From Onychostoma macrolepis (taxonomy: Eukaryota; Chordata; Actinopteri; Cypriniformes; Cyprinidae): 64,000 bases of DNA. The DNA lies in NCBI RefSeq assembly GCF_012432095.1, contig NC_081155.1, forward strand, positions 31,483,625-31,547,624, in the 5' to 3' direction. Made by a program: the position numbers and the translations under genes. Positions 19,707-31,000 of the stretch are shown here, in pieces (position 1 is the stretch's first letter; each line of letters begins with the position of its first letter). The notes under the pieces are model-generated. The model searched no databases. It saw only the letters and a program-made list of their open reading frames with translations, and had not been told where the DNA came from.

Positions 19707-22079
19707 ACGATATAACTACAGAAGAGTCAAGTTTTAAATAGGAAAACTATCGAAACTCTTTGGTCATTTTTGAACGCGATGCTACTGGTCTAATCGGATT
19801 CAATGATCTATGCTAAGCTATGCTAAAAGTGCTATCGCCAGACCCGGAGATCGGCTGAATGGATTCAAAAACGGTAAAACTCAACTTATTAACTCTGGGG
19901 GAGTTGGAGAATGAGCCTATTTCCAAAAAAAGTGGAGTGTTCCTTTAAGTTACTGATATCTTTTTTTCTTTCTTCTATTTTCCACCTTTTATCATGCAAG
20001 TTCTTATGATTGATTGATTGATAAATAAATAAATATTTTGCACTGTCACTGCAGGTCTGGACTCTGGAGTGCAACATTACTTGTTTGGTCATCAACATTC
20101 AGATGAAAACACCACACTTCTCTCTAATTCAAGTAAGTTTTAATGTAATTGTGAGAGATTCTTTTCTTTTTCCTGTTGTACTGTACTCTCCATAGGTCTA
20201 ATAAATGATGATCTGATTTGTATCCCCATTTTAGGATGTCAAGCCTACTCGACGCAAAGAGAGTTAGCATCAAAATGGATGTGTCCCTGACCAATAACAC
20301 AGAGATGCCAGAAGTATCTGTTTGCAGTCTACTTTTTGTTCAGTATGAAGCATCCAAAATCCATCACTCAGTTAATTTCAATCATTACTATTTAGCCCTT
20401 CCCAGTGCTGAAATTGTCCTGGGTCCTTTGTTTTTATTGTTTAAATGCTTATCGGAATGTAAAATTAATATTTAATGCTTATAAATAAATAAAAAAACTA
20501 TTCTATGGCTAATCTTTTAGCTCCCTTTTCAGAAATATGTGGTTCACCATTTTTCATGGGTTACAGAACTGGGGAAAGTTGCAGCATACAAAAAAAAAGT
20601 CAAACTACTTGGTTTATAGGTTTACACGAGAATGTGGAGTAAATACTTGACATTTATTTAAGGTAAAGGGTAATGACCTGGTGGTGAGTTACAAAATAAG
20701 ATTGTCATTAATATACTATTTGATGACAAACTTTTCACATTCTAATTTTACTTATGTATTTAATTTTTTTAAAATTATTTTTGCAAGTTAACTTTATTTA
20801 TTTTAGCAAGTTAACATTCAATTATTATTATAATTTTTTTGGTGGTGGTTTCTAGCAATCAACATATTTGTGACTGACATGTTGGATGGGTGAGTAAGGT
20901 GGAGGGGGTTGAAAAAACAATATTTCTAAAATGGAGAGTGCTATTTTAGGTTGACAGGTAAAAATATATATATTTTTTAAAGTATAAATAAATAAAGAAG
21001 CATGGATTTATGTTAATCCCTGTAACTGTTGCACTATGAATTGCTGTGTTATATATTGCTTGTCATTGTAAATGCTAATAAAAGTGTCTTAAATGATCAC
21101 ACAACTCCTTGATGTCTTTTGCTTATAGTATTTCAGTTTTTCTAGCGATAAAGTAGCTATATGAGCTGTTTAAGTCTTAAAATGTAATTAAAATAAAACA
21201 AAAATTTTATCCCAAAAATGATTCCATGATGGGAACCCCTAAAGGGTTCTATATAGAACCTTTTTTCCTGGCTACAAAGAACCCTAAAGGGTTCTATATA
21301 CAGGTGCATCTCAATAAATTAGAATGTCGTGGAAAAGTTCATTTTTTCTTGTAAGTTATTTCAAAAAGTGAAACTCATATATTTTAGATTCATTGCATGT
21401 AAAGTAAAACATTTCAAAAGTTTTTTTGTTTTAATTTTGATGATTAGAGCTTACAGCTCATGAAAGTCAAAAATCAGTATCTCAAAATATTAGAATATTT
21501 ACATTTGAGTTTCAATTAATGACCATCCCTACAGTATAAATTCCGGGTATCTCTTGTTCTTTAAACCACAATAATGGAGAAGACTGCTGACTTGGCAATG
21601 ATCCAGAAGACGAACATTGACACCTTCCACAAAGAGGGTAAATCACAGAAGGTCATTACTGAAAGGTGTGGGTGTTTTTCAGAGTGCTGTATCAAAGCAT
21701 ATTAAATGCAAAGTTGACTGGAAGGAAGAATTTGGGTAGTAAAAGGTGCACAAGCAACAGGGATGACGGCAAGCTTGAGAATACAGTCAAGCAAAGCTGA
21801 TTCAAACACTTGTGAGAGCTTCACAAGGAGTGAACTGAAGCTGGAGTCAGTGCATCAAGAGTCACCACGCTAAGACGTCTTCAGGAAAAGGGCTACCAAG
21901 CCACTTCTGAACCAGAGACAACGTCAGAAGCGTCTTACCTGGGCTGTGGAGAAAAAGAACTGACTGTTGCTCAGTGGTCCAAAGTCCTCTTTTCAGATGA
22001 AAGTAAATTTTGCATTTCATTTTGAAATCAAGGTCCCAGAGTCTGGAGGAAGACTGGAGAGGCACAGAATCCATGTTTC

Positions 22080-22559
22080 TTGAAGTCCAGTGTGAAGTTT
22101 CCACAGTCTGTGATGATTTGGGCTGCCATGTCATCTGCTGGTGTTGGTCCACTGTGTTTTCTGAAGTCCACAGTCAACGCAGCCATCTACCAGGACATTT
22201 TAGAGCACTTCATGCTTCCTTCTGCTGACAAGCTTTATGGAGATGCTGATTTAATTTTCCAGCAGGATTTGGCACCTGCCCACACTGCCAAAGGTACCAA
22301 AAGCTGGTTCAATGACCATGGTGTTGGTGTGCTTGACTGGCCAGCAAACTCACCTGACCTGAACCCCATAGAGAATCTATGGGGCATTGTCAAGTGGAAG
22401 ATGAGAGACACCAGACCCAACAATGCAGATGAGCTGAAGGCCACTGTCAAAGAAACCTGGGCTTCCATACCACCTCAGCAGTGCCACAAACTGATCACCT
22501 CCATGCCACGCCGAATTGAGGCAGTAATTAAAGCAAAAGGAGCCCCTACCAAGTATTGA
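22080..22559 (+). pseudogene. Tc1 transposase C-terminal fragment
   Basis: An open 159-residue remnant of the DDE domain. Asp in QQDLAPAHT and Glu in NPIENLWG are the second and third catalytic residues with 34 residues between. The first Asp (SDESK, about 21996) is in another frame. Part of the element at 21301-23528. Confidence 0.88.
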
Positions 22560-22658
22560 GTACATATACAGTAAATGAACATACTTTCCAGAAGGCCAAT
22601 AATTCACTAAAAATGTTTTTTTTATTGGTCTTATGAAGTATTCTAATTTGTTGAGATA

Positions 22659-23344
22659 AGCCCCTTTCCCACCGCTTTAGTTCCAGAACCAAAAGTACAG
22701 TACTAAAGTACTGGGACTATTTTGCGCGAACTATTTCCCAGTACCATTTAAAGGGTTGCATTCGCACCGACAGTGGGTACTAAGAAGTGACGTAAGCCGG
22801 TCGACAGCGACGTCATTTGTGCGCGGTGTTCAACAACGAAAACAAAGAAGAATAACGTTAACAACAGGAGGATGGAGGACGCTGTGATCGGAGCTGTGTT
22901 TTTGTTGTGTCTTGCGGGGTTCACAATAATGGACATGGAATGTCGACGTAACTTATACGTCAAGCGACTGAAAGATCGGAAAGAAGTTCAAAATGTTCAA
23001 AAGTGCCTGCACTTCAGCATCTGTCCATCTATCGCTGTTCTCCATTCTTGCGAAATATAAGTTAATGCGATGTTTACACAGTATGTGTTTACACGGCGTT
23101 TTAAATCATGGCGGGTGAGGGTGTTTCCGTACGCGTTTAGCCAATCAGCGTACACTTACGTCACGATAGTTCCTATGGAACTGTTTTAGACCCTACTCTG
23201 AAGTAGGAGCTAATTTAGTTCCTCAAACGGAGTTCCGGGAACTAAAACAGTTCCTAGTTCCCGCGGTGCGAACACGCCAAAAAGTGGGTAGTTCCACAAT
23301 TAGTTTGGGTACTATGAAAAGGTTCCTGCGGTGCGAAAGGGCCT
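22659..23344. mobile_element. PIF/Harbinger-like non-autonomous element (686 bp)
   Basis: The ends AGCCCCTTTCCCACCGC and GCGGTGCGAAAGGGCCT are inverted repeats, flanked by ATA at 22656-22658 and 23345-23347. Removing the element and one ATA joins TTGAG-ATA-GTGAATTGG, an uninterrupted Tc1 right-end sequence. The 3-bp duplication and GGCCCTTTCGCACCG-like ends favour PIF/Harbinger; ISL2EU is an alternative. It contains a 62-codon open frame (22872-23060). Confidence 0.78.
22872..23060 (+). pseudogene. Small ORF in Harbinger-like element, possible transposase N-terminus
   Basis: 62 residues starting MEDAVIGAVFLLCLAGF, a hydrophobic stretch, followed by basic residues (KRLKDRKEVQ). The start resembles the beginning of HARBI1-like nucleases only loosely. 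It could be a leftover of the parent element's first exon or chance coding. Confidence 0.3.
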
Positions 23345-23574
23345 ATAGTGAATTGGTGGGTTTTTGTTAAATATGAGCCAAAATCATCACAATTAAAAGT
23401 ACCAAAGACTTAAACTACTTCAGTCTGTGTGCATTGAATTTATTTAATACACGAGTTTCACAATTTGAGTTGAATTACTGAAATAAATGAACTTTTCCAC
23501 GAAATTCTAATTTATTGAGATGCACCTGTAGAACCTTTTAAGGTTCTATATAGAGCCTTTTCTTCTAAGAGTGT

Positions 23575-24760
23575 TACAGTTCATTTATTATGGATTACAT
23601 ATTATTTACAAAATAGCAATAATTTATTCATAATTTATTTATTCTCCCTAATTCCCCTTTTAAATTTGCTTTCTAAAATAGCCTACCGCTTATGCTTATA
23701 TTCACTCAGAAAGTCCAGTTTTGTGGACATTCACACAGAGATCAGTCATTAGTCGGGTGGCTACACAGCATTTGACCACTGGATTTACAAAAATCAGTGT
23801 TTTAACATTGCATCAAATACTGAAGAACAATTCATTTTTATTTGAATTATCACTCATTCGGTTATTTTACCGTGTATTACTTTGGAAGGCGTTTGTCTTT
23901 ACACATTAAAATGCACAAATTCAAAAATTTACCAACTTTTTTGTCAACCAATTTTCTTTCACCTAATATATTATTATTTGAAGTACCCCTGAGATTTTAA
24001 AATAAATATTTTAATAATAAAGTATCACATTTGAATGTTCATGGTTCGCTGACGTCGGTTATTTTCTCATGACATGCAGGTAATCAAATAAAATTTCATT
24101 TTTTCAGTAAATGTTTTATTTTGATTCATTTTAAAATGATTTGTTTTAATTTAACATTTTTATGATTTTATGATATCTTTTCATTAAACTCATAAACCCC
24201 CTGCAGTTCCTTCACAAACCCAGTTTGGGAAACTTTGACGAAATACAATGTTTAATGCATTTCATGTTGTTGTGATTCCAACAAATGGAATATATTTTCT
24301 TACTCTTTGTATTTTTATATCACTGGTACAAGATTATCCTACCAGTATTAGATTCAGATTATCCTATTATCCCTAATAATATTGAAACCAATATTTGGTC
24401 CTAAACTATAGCGACTTCGGTCATTAACAAGTGACAACTCTTTAAAACTCAAATGTTAGCCATTCTGCAATTACATTTTCATTAATTAACGAATTCATAT
24501 TTATTATAATTCATTAATCTTTTTTCATAGCACTGTATGGCAAATCACCAGTAAAATGGGCAAAAATAGTATCATAGACAGTTTCTTTAGCTTTTTTTCA
24601 GGTTGGTCCAATGAATGTAAATGTACAAGTTCTCAAATACCTCATACTACAGTTATCAACTGGCATTAACCCGAGTAGAGCCAAAGTACCTCTGAAGCAA
24701 TCATATTTTAAGTCTTTCCTCAATACGTTTTGCATATTTGAAGCCTTAAACTAGCCTCCG
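23575..24760. other. Intergenic AT-rich sequence, repeat continuation
   Basis: The first part (to about 23800) looks like the right half of the GTAATC repeat interrupted at 19062. The rest is AT-rich with no gene seen. Confidence 0.45.
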
Positions 24761-25130
24761 GTCTTTCTGAACAGGTGCAGAGGCAGGCGGGGAGTGTTCT
24801 GTGAGCACAAAGGGTCAACAGGCTTTATTGTAAATGCTGATGGGGGTGAGCTATACCTAACTCTCACCCTATGCTATCTCTCGCTTATTAAACTTTATCT
24901 AACTTCCATTTTTCATTCTCTTTAGGATTTGGGAAATGCAGAGTAACCATGGAAACGGCAACAGCAGGCTATCAGAGGCAGAATCATAACAGTGCTGCTA
25001 GAGCTCTCGCAGCCAGCAGAGTTAAGAGTCGTGTGTGAGAGAGCTGGCATTCTGGGTAAAGGAACAACAAAGGAAGGAACAGGAGTCTTACTGAGATAAC
25101 AGAGTTCTTAGCATCACTTATGCACTCTAA
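24761..25130. promoter_or_regulatory. Non-repetitive block with an X-box motif
   Basis: Sequence of normal composition between AT-rich flanks. GTAACCATGGAAAC at 24943-24956 matches the RFX X-box consensus (GTNRCCATGGNAAC type). No exon was recognised. A regulatory role is only inferred. Confidence 0.3.
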
Positions 25131-27774
25131 CATTCCTATGCTCATGTCCACACACCCTTACAAAAAATTACTGCGGTTTTAAAACACCGAAAAAGTCTAC
25201 TACTGCATTCATATAATAACACTTGCAATACACTGAAACGTCTGCAGGAATGCATCCGAATGAAGTGCTGGAATACTGAAAAATTTACTTCTACATGGGA
25301 GATCTACTTCTTTTTTGCCTGTTTATTGACAGTGTCAGCGAACAGGAAATGACAAGGAGAGATTGGGATCAAGACATGTCAGCGGTTGTCATCGCAATCC
25401 CCCCTTAGAGACGTAGAGTGAAGTGTCTTGCACAAGGGTACAAAAGCGATGGATATCAGTTTATGGTCCATTTATAATGTTTCGAATGTTTTAAATAGCG
25501 TAACAAGATCTGCAAAGCATTAAGCTGTATGCAAAACGACAGTATGGAGGCAGCTCTTCATCTCTCTCATCTGCTGCTCACAGCTATCAGTGCAAACAAT
25601 TCGTTTGATCTGTTTTCACCATCAGTCATCATCATAAGTTGGAAAGGAGGCGAAACGGACAGGCAAGACAAGACAAGTTTATTTATATAACATATTTCAC
25701 ACACTGGCAATTCAAAGTGCTTTACAAAGAAAATAAAAAGAGTAATAAAAGTCGTTTAAAATCATTTAAGTATAAACAATAGAACTGTAAAATTATACTT
25801 GAAAAAACTGCAGTAGTCCACATAAATTATTTTTTCTTGTTATTGTTTGCTGTATGTGCTATTTATTGCTATATATAAGGGAATTAGCATTAGAATAAGT
25901 GATCTAACCTTTGTAAAATAGCATTATGGTCTCATTTTAGATTAAATCATTTCTCATTTTTTGAAGAATGAACATTTATCTTTGATATATGGTGACTAAT
26001 GAGTCAGCTTCATGTGGATCAGGAAGGCATTCAATCTTTTTTACATTTAAGTTAATAGTAATTAGGGACCCGTTTTGCAAGAATTAAATTTGTCAGCAGA
26101 ATTATTTATGACCAAATTATGGGAAATCTGTAATGTGATTTCACTAAAGGAAACTTGAATCTGAAACATAAAATTTTTTCTACATAATTTTACTGTTTTC
26201 TTCTGAAAGGAAATGATTGATATTGCATAAAGGTGTCCTCTTGTGTCCTTTGTCTTTTTATCCAACTGGATCAGTGTATGAAGTGACAGTGAATAAATTG
26301 AGATTTGATCATGCTAACCATGAAAAGTTAACTAAACATGAAGTTTGGAGATAAGTCTAATGATAAATGTCACAGAAAATGATTAATTTGTATATGAACA
26401 AGCACAGTTTCTTAAAAAAAGATGATAACCATGAAATAAAAAATGTTTTATAGTTAAAGGTTGACAGTATAAATCATTTTATATAAATCATAAATCATCA
26501 CAGCGGGTCCTTTGCTGAGAGAAAGTATCATGTAATGTGTATTGTCGCAAGAAACTAATTATTCAGTACAGGAGATAAAACATTTGGATCTGAAACACAA
26601 AAGGCAACATTAGCAGTAACTTGTAAATAAATGGAACTTTTTTTAAATAAGTTTGCATTAATTTTTAACGTTCACTTTTCATACACACACACATCAGTCT
26701 CCCACAGAGAAACAAAATACTTGATGTTTTCCATAGATAGAGTAAAAAAATGTCACCCGAAACTTCAGAATGAGAGGTGCGGTTAACTAAATACAAAATG
26801 AGCTGTTTATTTCATATTTACTTATTTGTTTATTTAGATTAGATTTTTTTTTCTTTTTTTTTAATAGAGTATAAAATCTATTTTCTAACAAATATAATAA
26901 AACATCAAAATTAAAATAGACAATATGTATAAAGTTAATTAATTAATAATAAAAAAAAAAATCTATGTAAAACAGCATTTAGACTAAGATAAATTCAGGT
27001 TATTGATTAACTTAGAATTCCTAAATTAAAGAAAATATAAATATGACATAATAAATTTGTGCAAAGATTCAGAAAATTTTCACAGTATCGTAAGTGGCAT
27101 TTATTATCATGAGCCCCACAGTGTGGACCCATGTGCTGTCATCTGGCACACATACACATGAACATTTTTTAACGTGACTTGAAAGCATAGCTTTTTGAAA
27201 ATAAAGAATTAGCTTCCTTCAAAGTGGAGTGTTTCATATGCTTCTGGTTTCCATGGTGATTATTTCATTCACCTGTTGTCGTGGTTTCTGTTTGACAGAA
27301 GAGCTTTCAAGAGGTCAGAGGTGACCGCCTGAGGCAAGGTTACAAAATAAAGCACGAAGCCTTCAAGTGTGGCGGTGTGCCATGCATGCCCATAAAATAA
27401 TGTTTTTTGCTAATGGTTTTTTAAAGTGTCTATTTGTGTAAAGATTGAGATATAAACATGTTGTGTTTAAGTATTGATGTGCCTACAGGCAAAAACAACT
27501 CAGTGTGAGAGACGATTTTGTCTCCATATCACAGTTGGCAACCCGTGTGTATATGAGTGTGTGTTCTGTTTCTGCAGTTGGCAGCTTGTGTAAAGCAGAT
27601 TTTCTTTTTTCAGCTCATCAAACTCAATGTCTTCAAGCGTCTCGTACATGTCACCTCGCAAACATTTTTTATTCCGTTAACCCTTTGTTCAGTGAAAACC
27701 ACAGAGTACGGTTATATTTGCAGATATGACTGAGGGCCGGGATGGAGGCGTGTGAGTGGGTCAGTGGGCAGGTC
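25131..27774. other. Intergenic, no gene seen
   Basis: Mostly AT-rich. A short SINE-like fragment (AAGTTTATTTATATAACATA, then TTCAAAGTGCTTTAC) lies at about 25676-25727. A second X-box-like site, GTTTCCATGGTGAT, lies at 27247-27260. Confidence 0.5.
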
Positions 27775-28000
27775 AGCTGGTGCTCGTAGCTTATTGGTTT
27801 AGGCTCTGGGACAGTAATTCAAATGTCACAGGTTTGATCCCAGATAGCAGGACATGTGAATTAGAGCATTACTAAAGGATCTTTATCTCTATTGCGCCTT
27901 GAGTGAGGCACTTAACCTCACAGTGCTCCCGGCCAACTGGCCCTGCCATTAATGTCCTTTACGTTGCTTTGGAAGAAAAATATCCACTAAATAATCTTTG
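27775..28000 (+). repeat. tRNA-derived SINE (V-SINE-like)
   Basis: A degenerate tRNA-like head has GGTTTGATCCC at 27831-27841 as the pol III B box. It is followed by the body GCCTTGAGTGAGGCACTTAA and the tail GCTTTGGAAGAAAAATATCC, ACTAAATAAT, which resemble the conserved body and tail of fish V-SINEs. Confidence 0.7.
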
Positions 28001-31000
28001 GTATGTGTTTGATTGAAACAAGATTGAAAGATTGCCTTGATTTTTCATGAAACAGTGTTCAGGCCCATTTCATTTCTGTAATCTGACATAGCCTACTTCA
28101 GAGTAAAACGTGGTACAGAATGAGAAAAACATTGAGTGGGACTGATTTTATCCATCACAAATCGATTGGATTGTAAATAGTGGGCGTTATATACCAAGAT
28201 GGAGCCAGATGGCTGGAGACGGGGGGTTGAATAATATTGGTGACTTCAGCTGAAAAGTTTCTACATTTTTATTTTTATTTTTTTTGGAATAACATGCACC
28301 AATGAATAAAGCTGTGTTCACACTGACAGTGATTTAAATCTCTGGAGGTCGCTGAGTTGCTGTGCTGTTGGTTTCTAGCAAACTGTCATTGGTCTACACA
28401 TTGAATCGACTTTGCCTAGGACCTTAGCCGTTTGAAATGCCAGATCAAAAGTCATAAGACTGCTGTGTTTACATATAGGATAAGTGAAAGCTATAGACTA
28501 AGCTAGCATGCTATGCTATGCTAAAAATATGCTAAGCAAGTATGCTGAGCAGTTACCTTGCAAAACATCTGCTATCACACTGTAAATTTCGATTTGTTAA
28601 CTTTACAAAACATCTTGCAAGCATATTGCCTCAGAAAAATCTAGTTTAGGTTACTTAGGTTTTTAATTGGCTTTCTGAGCAAACTTGAATATACTGAGCA
28701 ACCTGAATTAGATTCTGAGGCAATGATGTTGCAAGATTTTTTCAACTATGATTTACATATCGAAATTTAAAGGTTTCTTCAACTAGTTTTTGACAAAGGG
28801 TTTTTCCTTTGGCTTTAGGAATGGATTATTCATAAGGAGTTTATGAATCTTACACATTTTGTTCATCAAGATATTCTACACGTATGAATACAATTTTATG
28901 AAACCTAAATACAATTGGCAGAAGTGAAAACTAAAGTTTAAAGACTTTAACGTCTCCACCACTAAGCTTTCAACAACTCTTAATCTTTTTTCAAAATCTA
29001 AACTATGAATAGAATAATGTTGGATGTTAATGTCTTTGCAGTCTCATTAGCCACTTGTTTGTGACTACCTTTTTCAAGACACATAACAGCCAAAATAAAA
29101 TCATAAGTGGGGTATAACTGATACATTTTATGTCACAGAATAAAACATGAAAATATCTTGAGATTGTATTTAACATAGGCCTATAACATCATATAAAAAT
29201 CATATAATCATTTAAATAATACAAAATCATTTTATCCAATGCTTAGTCTTAACCATGAAAATATATTGTTGTCTTTTAAAGTACAAATTACTCATTATAA
29301 TACAAAGATTAAAATGGTTAAAATAAACATTTTCCTTTTCTTTTGTTAAAAAGCAAACCAGCTAGCTTAGTATAGCACTAACTGGCTAAGAAAAGCTCTT
29401 TTGATTCGCTAGAACAAGATATCACGATAACAAGCTGTGTTAGCATTGAGGGAAATAGGGAAATTTAATTCAAAGCAGAAATATGCAACTCTCACTAAAA
29501 AAAAAAACTCTGTCCCAATTTGTTTATCGCAATATTCTGCCAATTTGTAGTATAAATAGTGTGAGAAGTGTGCTTATAATGAAAAAGTGTACTTCAAATA
29601 CTGGGATGATGCACTTAATTATCCCCAAAAAGTGTGGAACGTTGGACACTAAATTGCAGGAATGAAGGGACTCAGTGGCAAAATACCACCAAAGACTAGA
29701 TTGTTGAGTACACAGTACATAGTATGAGTGCACAGTGTATAGTGAGTGATTTGAAACACAGCTGAAATAATGATGAATGATGTCCTGTAGCTTTGTTACT
29801 GCAAAAATTGTGAGACATTTTTCTTCTCTATTGTGATGTACATATTGAGTGAAACGGCTTCCTTCTTGAACAAGGAAAAAAGATGTAGGGCGGGACTTGA
29901 TGTTGTCTATTGGGAATTGATTGGATCGTTGTTGTTTGTTAATTGCTACGATTTCATGAGAGTGACAGGTTGCTGGAGGGGAGGAATTATTTCCCAGTCC
30001 TCGCGCCAGTGCATGTCAGAGAATAGATGGGGGAGGGGAAGTTTGTGTTTTGATTAAAGATTACGAGGGTACATAATTAAAAAATAATAATAATGACAAT
30101 GATGTGAGCAGTGAAACACTGCAGTATTGCATGAAAAAATAAGAACTGTCAATTTTGATTTCATGGTGACTTTAAATCAGTTTAATAGGTGGATTTTATG
30201 TTGCATGGATTTCAAGGTGACTGTATAGAGCAAGGACTATTTTTAAAACATTTCCTAAGCCTTCACAAACATCTGTTTCCTGATTTTCATTGAATACAGC
30301 TTTGAGTGGCTATTGCCTCGGCAAAACAGTGCTTGTGTGTCCTGCTGTCAGGTCAAGTATATTGAGTTTGTCACCTGCACAATTGGTCCAAAAGGAATGA
30401 GAGGTGCAGTATGACAAAAAAATGCCATATAAAATGTTCTCTTGTAAAGAAAACAATAAGCAACATCTGCACCAGTGTGTGTGTGTGTGTGTGTGTGTTA
30501 CGGACCCTGTAGCATTCCCATGGCATCTGTTCTGCTGCAGTTTGATAGAGAAAGAGAGACTGAGAAAAGGCAAGAGATTAATGCATTTTTGGAATATATG
30601 TAAGGATGCTGCTATTCCATTCAGACTCACTCCCATGTGCACCTAAAAGCGTATGTTATAAAATGAAAGATAAGATAAACACAGCAGGGCAGCCGTGGGT
30701 CAGAGGATTTGCCTCTCATGGCATCTTTTTCAGAAAGGTCACATGTGTCCGGGTGGGCTTCCTGCTGCTAAGAGATCTTCATAATGAATCTGGATTAGAC
30801 AGGGTCAAGGGATCCCACCATCAAAACTCTTGAGATTTTAAAGAACTTAAAAATGTTAGCTTCTCACATGAGTGTTTTTGAAAAAATTTTCCATGCTGCA
30901 CTGAGAAGAAAGCACAAACGTACCCTCTTTTATGCTACCGTTTCTCTTTCACTGGCATGATGAAACCCGGGTTTAACAGAAATCAAATATTTATGTGTTA

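Larger units (their letters stand above)
21301..23528 (+). mobile_element. Tc1-like transposon, split by a Harbinger-like insertion
   Basis: Ends CAGGTGCATCTCAATAAATT and, inverted, AATTTATTGAGATGCACCTG, flanked by TA at 21299-21300 and 23529-23530, the Tc1/mariner target. The transposase relic on the + strand begins at ATGGAGAAGACTGCTGAC near 21573. Frameshifts and a TGA after SDESKFCISF separate the N-terminal part from the C-terminal 159-codon frame (22080-22559). That frame keeps MIWAAMSSAGVG, FQQDLAPAHTA (second Asp) and DWPANSPDLNPIENLWG (the Glu of the DD34E triad) and ends GAPTKY. The element is not functional as it stands. Confidence 0.9.
19062..23574. mobile_element. Element with GGTTCTATATAGAACC palindromic ends, hosting further insertions
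   Basis: Left edge ACTCTTAATCAGAAAAAAAG then GGTTCTTTGGGGTTCTATAT. Right edge, in reverse complement, ACTCTTAGAAGAAAAGGCTC then TATATAGAACC. Palindromic GGTTCTATATAGAACC units recur at 19090-19160 and 21245-21300 and after 23529. It contains a foldback element (19376-19706) and the Tc1 element at 21301-23528. The element class is not assigned and the boundaries are approximate. Confidence 0.55.

Noticed and set aside
27775..27860. tRNA-like sequence
   Set aside because: Only the B box is convincing and it is followed by a SINE body, so it is a SINE head, not a tRNA gene.
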